Below, one piece after another: positions 1 to 5,161 of a stretch of DNA of 5,794 nt (the stretch's first letter is position 1; each line of letters opens with the position of its first letter). Both the position numbers and the translations under genes were made by a program. The notes beneath the pieces were generated by a model. That model saw only the letters and a list, made by a program, of their open reading frames with translations. It did not search any database and was not told where the DNA came from. This stretch comes from Actinomycetes bacterium. GTDB taxonomy: Bacteria > Actinomycetota > Acidimicrobiia > Acidimicrobiales > Acidimicrobiaceae. The stretch spans positions 1 to 5,794 of the forward strand of contig JAKASN010000144.1 in the NCBI GenBank assembly GCA_021819025.1. The letters run 5' to 3'.

Positions 1-1795
1 CGATCTCGTCAACGTAGTCGTGCTCCGTGACTCCGACGGCATCAACGATGATGAATCGCTCCTTGCGGGCTGCGTCAGGGGTGATGCTTTGGAAGTCGGC
101 ATCGTTGATCGTTCGTGCTCCTCGACCCTTCATCTGCTCGAAGTACGTTCGCGAGTGCACGTCGCGCATGAAAAACACACACTCGATGGGACGCACGTCA
201 GTGCCGGTCGCGATCATGTCCACCGTGACCGCGATGCGCAGATCGGGCGAGTTGCGGAACTTCTGCAACAGTGCCCTAGGGTCCTTTGCATTGTAGGTGA
301 TCTTTGCGGCGAAGTCGTTGCCCTTGCCGAACACCTCTCGCACCGTGGTCACAATTTCTTCGGCGTGGTTGTCGTCCTTCGCGAAGATCAGTGTCTTGGG
401 AACGACAGATCGCTTTGGAAATATCTCCGTGTAAAGACGATCGCGGAATGTCTCTAAAACCAGGCGAATTTGGGCCTTACTTGTGACAGCACGGTCCAAT
501 TCACCACCGGCGTAGGTCAAGTCCTCGTCAAGAGCTTCCAAGCGCTGTTCCCGAGTTCGCCGGTCCATCTTGGGCACGATGGTGCCAGCCTCAATCGTGG
601 AACCCTGTTCAGTAATCGAGGTCTTGATTCGATAGACCTCAAAGTCCACGTTGACTCCGTCAGCCACGGACTCGGCGTAGGTGTACTCCGACACCAAGTT
701 CTGTTGAAAGAAGCCCAGGGTCTGCTTCGTCGGCGTCGCCGTCAGTCCCACGACGTGAGCGTCGAAGTACTCCAAGACCCCGCGCCAGACACCGTAAATG
801 GAGCGGTGGCACTCATCCACGACGATGAGGTCAAACGTCTCGGGCGGCATATCGGCTGAGAAGTCGACGGTGACCGGTGCCTCGGGACGGAAGTCGTCAA
901 TGTTCGGGTCGTCCTCATCGGGAACTTCTATGCCTCGAAGTCCAGCGAAGACTCGTTGAATGGTGGAGACGACGACCTTGCTGGACTTCACTAGTCCCGC
1001 ACTCGTCAGCTTGTCCACGTTGTACAGCTCCGTGAACTTGCGACCGTCGTCGGGCGTGGTGTAGTCCCGAAATTCGCGCATCGTCTGGTCGCCGAGATTA
1101 TTGCGATCCACGAGGAACAAGATTCGGTTAAAGCCACCGTACTGCAGGAGTCGGTACGACTCCGTGACCGCCATTCGCGTCTTGCCGGCACCCGTGGCCA
1201 TCTGAACAAGTGAGCGAGAGTGAGTCCCCGATGCAAGCGAGTCTTCAATGGCACCAACCGCCACCTTGGACGCTGGGCGAAGGTCGTAGTCCTCATAGGG
1301 CGGCATAGAGAGCACCTTGGCTCGCCAGGTCGGGGCGAGCAGGTTGTTCGCGCGATCGCGTATGAAACGGGCCAGCGTCCCTGGTGCCTGAAAGTTGAAG
1401 ATCTTACGGGCTCTGGGATATGGGTCAAACCCATTTGTGAATTGTGTCTCGGTACCCGATGCCTCATAGATGAAGGGCAGGCGACCATCTTTCAGTACGG
1501 CGTTGTCGCGGTAGGCCTGGGGCAGTCCTTCGGCGTACATGGCTGACTGCCACTGCACCCCCGTCAGCGTGGTGCCCACGGGCTTTGCCTCAATTACCCC
1601 GACGACATGGCGATCCACGTATAGGAGATAGTCAGAGCGTCCGTGCTCAACGTCCATGATGACCTCGCGGACGGCAACGCCCTGGTGGCTTATGAGATCG
1701 ATATCCTTGCGGTTACACACAAACCACCCGGTGCGAGTCAGTTGCTCGTCGATCAGGATGCGTGCCGTCTGTTCGGGTGTCAAGGTTTCGGACAT
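1..1795 (-). CDS. hsdR: Type I restriction enzyme R subunit, N-terminal 598 residues (cut by left edge)
   Basis: This is the motor and nuclease subunit of a type I restriction-modification complex. With HsdM and HsdS it translocates unmethylated DNA using ATP and cuts it. The frame is open from ATG at 1795 to the left edge. Visible in order: a PD-(D/E)xK nuclease domain with D55 (GRSDYLL) and E69-A-K71 (VIEAK); Walker A ATGAGKT at 200-206; the DEAD-box-like motif DECH at 327-330; LTATP at 351-355; a second RecA-like domain with TLIFAKDD (468-475), IATGTD (528-533) and the motif VI arginines in QMKGRGAR (554-561). All key residues are present, so this part looks functional. Family members usually run to roughly 800-1100 residues, so the C-terminal, HsdM-binding part is missing here. 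The start was chosen because MSETLTPEQTARILIDEQL matches the usual HsdR N-terminus. The frame stays open upstream, with ATGs at 1903 and 1927, but that stretch looks non-coding. No strong ribosome binding site is seen. The other hsd genes may lie to the left. Confidence 0.96.
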   Translation of the reverse strand, partial: MSETLTPEQTARILIDEQLTRTGWFVCNRKDIDLISHQGVAVREVIMDVEHGRSDYLLYVDRHVVGVIEAKPVGTTLTGVQWQSAMYAEGLPQAYRDNAVLKDGRLPFIYEASGTETQFTNGFDPYPRARKIFNFQAPGTLARFIRDRANNLLAPTWRAKVLSMPPYEDYDLRPASKVAVGAIEDSLASGTHSRSLVQMATGAGKTRMAVTESYRLLQYGGFNRILFLVDRNNLGDQTMREFRDYTTPDDGRKFTELYNVDKLTSAGLVKSSKVVVSTIQRVFAGLRGIEVPDEDDPNIDDFRPEAPVTVDFSADMPPETFDLIVVDECHRSIYGVWRGVLEYFDAHVVGLTATPTKQTLGFFQQNLVSEYTYAESVADGVNVDFEVYRIKTSITEQGSTIEAGTIVPKMDRRTREQRLEALDEDLTYAGGELDRAVTSKAQIRLVLETFRDRLYTEIFPKRSVVPKTLIFAKDDNHAEEIVTTVREVFGKGNDFAAKITYNAKDPRALLQKFRNSPDLRIAVTVDMIATGTDVRPIECVFFMRDVHSRTYFEQMKGRGARTINDADFQSITPDAARKERFIIVDAVGVTEHDYVDEI

Positions 1796-1824
1796 GATTA
1801 TGGCCGAGCTTAACCCATCTTTCG

Positions 1825-1838
1825 ACGAAATCCAGTGG
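1825..1838. repeat. 14-base direct repeat, copy 1
   Basis: ACGAAATCCAGTGG occurs here and again at 2313-2326 in the same orientation, 488 bases apart. The identity stops exactly at 14 bases on both sides. Both copies lie in the gene-poor gap. The pair could mark the ends of an old insertion or a recombination scar, but no transposase or terminal inverted repeat accompanies it. A chance match of this length in a window this size is not very improbable. Confidence 0.45.
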
Positions 1839-1968
1839 ATAACTCCGGTTTGGCCCCTGTTTTGGGTTGCCTCAGTCGGCCACTTCGTCACCCGGGGTAC
1901 CATGAGCCCACACTCAGTAGGCACCATTCCAACTCACCGGGCCCACCGCGCTGGTCTCTCTTCGCCCT

Positions 1969-2010
1969 CTACTGTAAGGCGCGCCGACAGGTGTGCCCTA
2001 TGACTGGCAT
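1969..2010 (-). other. 13-codon ORF behind a strong Shine-Dalgarno, upstream of hsdR
   Basis: On the minus strand AAAGGGAG (2025-2018) lies 7 bases before ATG at 2010, which is the best ribosome binding site in the gap. It opens only a 13-residue frame, MPVIGHTCRRALQ, ending in TAG. It could be the start of a gene that has since decayed, a short leader peptide ahead of hsdR (whose start is about 170 bases further on), or chance. Nothing in the peptide identifies it. Confidence 0.2.
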
Positions 2011-2147
2011 CCGGCAACTCCCTTTCTTCGGTTCGGTGTTTGTTGTGATTGCCTTAAAATCTGACAGCGTTTGGGCACTTACCGCTGGCGGGGCTCGTTC
2101 CAGGCTAGTTCAATCGCCCCGACGTCTGAGCTAGGGGGTACGGGCGG

Positions 2148-2160
2148 TCTCGTCATGATC
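2148..2160. repeat. 13-base direct repeat of a stretch inside the cyclase remnant
   Basis: TCTCGTCATGATC here is repeated at 2508-2520, inside the cyclase remnant, where the minus strand reads Asp-His-Asp-Glu. On the minus strand the similarity extends a few imperfect bases upstream. A short minus-strand frame around this copy also reads Asp-His-Asp-Glu before a stop, so a partial tandem duplication of the cyclase 3' end is conceivable. The match is too short to be sure. Confidence 0.3.
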
Positions 2161-2312
2161 GGCATTGTCGCTCGCGTGGCCCTCACCGGCCGCAAGGATT
2201 AGCGCCGACAAGATTGACTCTCATGGCCAACGCCACCACCAGTGCCAGGAGGCTCTTCCGTTGTGCACTGGGCGGAAAAGCGCGCGATGTGCCCGCCAAG
2301 AAACCGGGCGGA

Positions 2313-2326
2313 ACGAAATCCAGTGG
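2313..2326. repeat. 14-base direct repeat, copy 2
   Basis: This is the second copy of ACGAAATCCAGTGG, identical to 1825-1838. The flanking bases do not match those of the first copy, so no longer duplication is visible. Confidence 0.45.
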
Positions 2327-2454
2327 CGGCGGATCTGGCCGAACGCGTCCAAGATCCTGATGTCCATGTCGTTTACCTTTGGGTCCGCCCGACTTGTCCG
2401 GGACCCATAGATCCATATGCAGGTGAGGAGCCCCGAGAAAACTGATCAGGTGGA

Positions 2455-2948
2455 TCAACTTTCGCGGGCCCCTCGGTCGGCGGAAAGTTCGCGCCCCTTC
2501 TTGTAGATCTCGTCATGATCCGGTTCGTCAAAAGCGTCGTTGATTCACTGCGACTACGTATGGGCCCAGTTTCGAAAGTTTGCATACTCGTGTTGGTCCC
2601 ACGGGTGATTGAAGTTCTCGCTGCGACGATTGGGGTCGTCGACAGTCGGCATCGACGGGTTCGCCTGAAGATACGCATCAACGTCGCCGACGATGTTCGT
2701 CAAGGCGTTGGGCACGTCCTTGTCATGATAGGTATCAGACCAAAGTGCGCCATCACTGACTCGACCCCCGAGAACGATCGATGGAATCACGGACTTGACG
2801 GAGAAGTTGTTCTTGACGTCGCGTACGTACTTCATAGTCGAATCACCGTGATGAGGCGACCGCTGGTAAGCCGGTTTTGACCCTCCAACTAGGTGTTGAA
2901 ACCCTCATGGTTAGGCAACTCGAACGCGTTGGCGTTTTGGTTCGTCAT
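2455..2948 (-). pseudogene. Decayed CD-NTase (CBASS oligonucleotide cyclase), C-terminal half
   Basis: Functional relatives sense phage infection and make cyclic oligonucleotide signals that activate a CBASS effector. Reading from 2948 downward, one frame gives a NAFELPN..GFNT segment, then LEGQNRLTSGRLITVIRL. A shift to another frame near 2836 continues MKYVRDVKNNFSVKSVIPS, then DVDAYLQANPSMPTVDDPN, WDQHEYANFRNWAHT and INDAFDEPDHDE. This order (a helix with VIRL.KY.RD.K..FS.KS, then DP..., then W...YANFR) matches my recollection of the C-terminal helical region of SMODS-type nucleotidyltransferases. Lesions are TAG at 2891-2889 (where the family has Trp, as in FNTWL), a one-base loss near 2836, TAG at 2556-2554 and TGA at 2547-2545. 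The catalytic half (GS and DxD motifs) is not recognisable between 2949 and 3179. No active enzyme can be made from it. The family call comes from memory of related sequences, not a search. Confidence 0.75.
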
Positions 2949-3179
2949 GTAGTTATTCTACACCACGCCTGGGAACCCCGGCGTGCCGGCCGGTACAGCG
3001 CCCAGAGGGTGAGGAATGCAGACCATCGGTCGTTTACATAAGTGGACGAACGTATCTTTCTTGGCCGCGGTCGGGCACGGTTCAAACGCGATTTCGGGGC
3101 CATGATATTCTGAGCCAAAGGCTCCAACGACGATCAAACTGAAGGACTCGTAGATCATTCTGCCTGGAGCACGGAAATC
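2949..3179. other. Unassigned stretch upstream of the cyclase remnant
   Basis: The missing N-terminal cyclase half should lie here on the minus strand. Two overlapping minus-strand frames of 60 and 66 codons (2945-3127 and 2958-3158) show no GS or DxD nucleotidyltransferase motif. The few residues next to the remnant (VPAGTPGFPGVV) could be a degraded VPA-type segment, but this is weak. CCGGCCGG at about 2987-2994 is palindromic, with no following T run. The length (about 230 bases) is too short for a full nucleotidyltransferase core, so the gene seems truncated as well as mutated. Confidence 0.5.
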
Positions 3180-4286
3180 TTATCCCACGGTCTCGCTGTA
3201 TTTCGCGATAAGTCGTTTGATGCGGAGCTGCTCCACAAATGGGAGCTTTGAAAGGTTTTTCAAGCGCTTGCTCCGGTCGTCTTCAGACAGCACTGCCAAT
3301 TCCTTCGCCTGTTGTTCCAGCGGAATGATACTCGTCTGAAGCGAATGAACGACCTGTTCAAGGTTCTCGACGAGCGCAGCAGAGCGGAGGATTGAGACAA
3401 AGAGTGGGAGAATCACGACAGCAGTATAGGGATTTCCCTGTAGTAGTTCTATGCCCGCCATGCCGGAGGTATTGTCCATCCCCACGAAAGCATCGGTGAT
3501 CTTCGAGAACGCCGTCATTCCGTCCAACAGATTCCGACAGAACGTGCGTGCTAACAGCAACTCCTCGTCAGATGCAATATCAATGACTTCAGTCAAGCGT
3601 GAAAGGTTCCCCACCCGGGCAAATACCTCCAATGTCTCCTCAGGTGGTCGATCTAGCCATGGACCGATACCTGCTGGTCGGACACGGCGTCCCTGATCAA
3701 GTCCGACGAGGCGCTCGACTGATGGTGCATCGTGCTCGAGGCGCCGCATGGCCAAAGGATTTTCGAACAGGAGACCGAGCATCAAAGCGACGGCTTGGAT
3801 CCGGTCCGTCTGTGATTGGCGACCTAGGCGTGGAAACCCCTCGCGTCGCTTCCGTGCAAGTTTAGATGCAACTTGCTCAATAGCGAGCCAACTCGCCTCA
3901 CCCTCATCAGCGACTTGCGGACGCCGCTTCTCTAATTCCTTCTCAAACGTCGCTTGGAGTTGACGGAGGCACGTACCGATTGAGTTACGGACCCGAGTCA
4001 TTTTGACTGGATAGCCCTCAAACCAGAGCGCAGCCCGAAGTATATTGGGGTCCCTGGACTCCTTGCGAAGGCGTAAGAGGGTCAGCAGCTGGTCTGCAGT
4101 TTCATCAGGGTAAGTCCATATCGGTCGCTTGCCTTCTTGACCGGAGCGCTCTGGCGCCGGCAAAAGGTTCTGGTTCCTCCAATACTCCAGCTTCCTCTCA
4201 GTAAGATCCGGCTCGATCTGCCTCCCGATCTCGATTAGATCCCCAGTTCTAAGTCGAGGTAATGTACTCTCACTGGAATGCTCCAT
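3180..4286 (-). CDS. MerR-like helix-turn-helix protein with a long unknown C-terminal region (368 aa)
   Basis: This is probably a DNA-binding regulator. Residues about 12-77 have the MerR pattern: DLIEIGRQI, then LTERKLEYWRNQNLLPAPE (28-46), a wing ending in RPIWTYPDE (54-62), and LLTLLRLRKE. The following LRAALWFEGYPV (83-94) matches a segment often seen after this domain in actinobacterial relatives. A charged helix (about 105-125, likely coiled coil) follows. Residues 160-368 are mostly helical-looking, with a hydrophobic stretch at 287-300 (YTAVVILPLFVSIL) that is rather short for a membrane span. No known effector domain was recognised. At 368 residues it is much longer than a typical MerR regulator. 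ATG at 4286 was chosen because the helix-turn-helix follows directly and GGGAG (4301-4297) lies 10 bases upstream. An in-frame ATG at 4442 would add 52 residues, but that DNA is AT-rich and promoter-like. It is divergent from the 4442 gene and points at the cyclase remnant. Confidence 0.85.
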   Translation of the reverse strand: MEHSSESTLPRLRTGDLIEIGRQIEPDLTERKLEYWRNQNLLPAPERSGQEGKRPIWTYPDETADQLLTLLRLRKESRDPNILRAALWFEGYPVKMTRVRNSIGTCLRQLQATFEKELEKRRPQVADEGEASWLAIEQVASKLARKRREGFPRLGRQSQTDRIQAVALMLGLLFENPLAMRRLEHDAPSVERLVGLDQGRRVRPAGIGPWLDRPPEETLEVFARVGNLSRLTEVIDIASDEELLLARTFCRNLLDGMTAFSKITDAFVGMDNTSGMAGIELLQGNPYTAVVILPLFVSILRSAALVENLEQVVHSLQTSIIPLEQQAKELAVLSEDDRSKRLKNLSKLPFVEQLRIKRLIAKYSETVG

Positions 4287-4323
4287 GTTGGTAGTACTCC
4301 CACTTCCTTGCCGGTTATCTTGC

Positions 4324-4354
4324 AATCTACAATATTGTCCATAAGTGGAGGCAA
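4324..4354 (-). promoter_or_regulatory. Candidate MerR-type promoter of the 368-aa regulator
   Basis: On the minus strand TTGCCT (4354-4349) and TAGATT (4329-4324) are separated by 19 bases, the over-long spacing characteristic of MerR-controlled promoters. Transcription would start near 4317, giving a leader of about 30 bases that includes the GGGAG ribosome binding site. The hexamers match consensus only moderately, so this is a suggestion supported mainly by the spacing and the overlapping palindrome. Confidence 0.35.
4329..4338. promoter_or_regulatory. Perfect 10-base palindrome, candidate operator between divergent genes
   Basis: ACAATATTGT is a perfect inverted repeat in the 155-base gap between the divergent 368-aa and 115-aa genes. 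It lies across the end of the spacer and the -10 of the leftward candidate promoter, and touches TTGTCC of a rightward one. A partial second copy (CATATTGTTA) lies at 4371-4380. A MerR-like protein encoded next door is the natural candidate to bind it. Confidence 0.4.
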
Positions 4355-4364
4355 TGACTATTTT
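4335..4364 (+). promoter_or_regulatory. Candidate rightward promoter of the 115-aa gene
   Basis: TTGTCC (4335-4340) and TATTTT (4359-4364) are 18 bases apart. Transcription would start near 4371 and give a leader of about 70 bases ending in GGAG (4428-4431), 10 bases before the ATG. An alternative, TTGCCG (4399-4404) with TAGACT (4422-4427) at 17 bases, would place the start so close to the gene that the ribosome binding site would be lost. Confidence 0.25.
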
Positions 4365-4441
4365 ACTGCCCATATTGTTAACGATGTCAGCACAGTTTTT
4401 GCCGACCTGGTAACCACATTCTAGACTGGAGTATATGCCCA

Positions 4442-4789
4442 ATGGATCAATCCGAAATCATCAAGCTGCAGGCCTATGTGAAAAATTGGTCCTCAACACA
4501 CCCATACGGATGGCATTTTCGTGGTGCTCAAGAAATTGCGAAAGAGCTACGCCTGGACGCAGCTTTCACCGACATTAGGCTCGCCGGTTGGTTCGAGTCT
4601 CCAGACGGTTCCACTATCGCGCAAGTGATAGAAAGTGCAATACCATTTCCAGGAAATATTGAGGTCACAGTTATGATCGATGCTGTGATGATTGCAGCTC
4701 AACGACAGACCTCTAGTCAGGCCGTCGGGGCTCTCGCAATCGGAATCGTTGCGGTTCTCGTTCTCTGGGGTCTTTTCGGGGACTATTGA
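4442..4789 (+). CDS. Small protein with C-terminal membrane helix, unknown function (115 aa)
   Basis: I do not recognise this family. Residues 1-90 look soluble, with a helical stretch GAQEIAKELRLDAAF (28-42) that could be part of a small DNA- or protein-binding fold. Residues about 94-112 (AVGALAIGIVAVLVLWGLF) form one clear transmembrane helix, followed only by GDY. There is no signal peptide, so the topology is tail-anchored: the soluble part probably stays in the cytoplasm, held at the membrane. GGAG lies 10 bases before the ATG. It is transcribed away from the MerR-like gene, with a shared 155-base regulatory gap, so joint control is likely. A small membrane-anchored sensor or toxin-like partner is possible, but nothing in the sequence proves either. 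The frame reads cleanly to TGA, and an antisense frame at 4547-4804 is judged a shadow. Confidence 0.7.
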   Translation: MDQSEIIKLQAYVKNWSSTHPYGWHFRGAQEIAKELRLDAAFTDIRLAGWFESPDGSTIAQVIESAIPFPGNIEVTVMIDAVMIAAQRQTSSQAVGALAIGIVAVLVLWGLFGDY

Positions 4790-4836
4790 AGCGAACTGGC
4801 ACACCTGAGTAACTGAACCGCAGCTCTCTCAATCCG

Positions 4837-4860
4837 GCCCCGAGCACTCTGCTATGGGGC
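4837..4860 (+). other. Nested hairpin downstream of the 115-aa gene
   Basis: GCCCC (4837-4841) pairs with GGGGC (4856-4860). Inside it AGCA (4843-4846) pairs with TGCT (4850-4853) around a 3-base loop, with small mismatched bases between the two stems. It lies about 50 bases after the stop of the 115-aa gene. There is no T run after it, so it is at best a weak terminator. It also contains the ATG of the doubtful small ORF at 4854. Confidence 0.3.
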
Positions 4861-5006
4861 ATCGCCAGTTGCGGTCCATGGGTTGCAAGCCGATCAAGCG
4901 CCCGGTCGGCGAAAGCTCGATCCCGCGTGGGGAGCCCGAGCTACCAGTCGACGACCTCATCGGTCCCCAGTTTGCCGAAGTGAATCGACTCTTATCGACA
5001 TTGTAA
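4854..5006 (+). CDS. Doubtful small ORF (50 aa), no known family
   Basis: The frame begins MGHRQLRSMGCKPIKRP and ends ELPVDDLIGPQFAEVNRLL-STL before TAA. The second half has the look of a real amphipathic helix, but there is no good ribosome binding site and the ATG sits in a hairpin. It could be a small partner gene ahead of the nuclease gene, the tail of a decayed gene, or chance. An overlapping minus-strand frame (4829-5032) and a plus-strand frame (4883-5107) are less protein-like. The remaining sequence to 5161 shows no other gene. Confidence 0.25.
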   Translation: MGHRQLRSMGCKPIKRPVGESSIPRGEPELPVDDLIGPQFAEVNRLLSTL

Positions 5007-5147
5007 TTTTTCATGAATCGCCGCCCTACCATGCACCTGACCGCACGTCAGACTGTTTGTTAATCGTCGAGCGAACGGCGCCGACGTTTCGAGCATCAAA
5101 TCCTTAGCCGGCTCGCGTTAGCAGACAATTTTGGCTTGGTGATGGGA

Positions 5148-5153
5148 TATAGT
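5148..5153 (+). promoter_or_regulatory. -10 box of a probable leaderless promoter
   Basis: TATAGT lies 8 bases before the GTG at 5162, which would put the transcription start at or next to the start codon. An in-frame TAG at 5150-5152 rules out an earlier start, and no Shine-Dalgarno sequence of useful strength is present. This arrangement is common in actinobacteria. No good -35 was found: GACA at 5124-5127 is the closest, and its spacing is too long. Confidence 0.45.
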
Positions 5154-5161
5154 CTTCCGTT

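Larger units (their letters stand above)
1796..2454. other. Gene-poor gap between hsdR and the cyclase remnant
   Basis: No convincing gene was found in either direction across about 660 bases. Several frames stay open for 60-100 codons (for example minus 2183-2458 and plus 1835-2134), but they overlap one another and give proline- and arginine-rich products with no recognisable motif, as expected by chance in this base composition. A plus-strand frame 2223-2360 encodes 45 residues with a basic Gly/Ser/Lys-rich tail. It has no clear ribosome binding site and is not called. If the cyclase remnant belonged to a CBASS operon, this is where a downstream effector on the minus strand would be expected. 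I looked for HNH, SAVED, phospholipase and TM-effector signatures and saw none. The gap may be decayed beyond recognition. Confidence 0.6.

Noticed and set aside
20..1546. Several long open frames over the hsdR region, on the plus strand (20-457, 470-859, 1220-1546) and in another minus frame (1006-1488)
   Set aside because: They overlap a continuous HsdR reading frame with all helicase motifs in order, and their translations show no motif of their own.
1796..1927. HsdR starting at ATG 1903 or 1927
   Set aside because: The added residues do not resemble the HsdR N-terminus, while MSETLTPEQ at 1795 does.
2183..2681. Minus-strand frames 2183-2458 and 2373-2681 as genes
   Set aside because: They are proline/arginine-rich without motifs. 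The second overlaps the cyclase remnant in a different frame and is its shadow.
2985..2998. GC-rich inverted repeat around CCGGCCGG as a transcription terminator
   Set aside because: The stem is short and imperfect, with no following T run.
3451..3963. Plus-strand frames opposite the MerR-like gene
   Set aside because: They are antisense shadows of a clean 368-codon frame, with no motifs and no ribosome binding sites.
4287..4442. 52-residue N-terminal extension of the MerR-like protein from ATG at 4442
   Set aside because: The DNA is AT-rich and promoter-like, overlaps the divergent gene's control region, and the MerR domain fits the internal ATG at 4286, which has its own GGGAG site.
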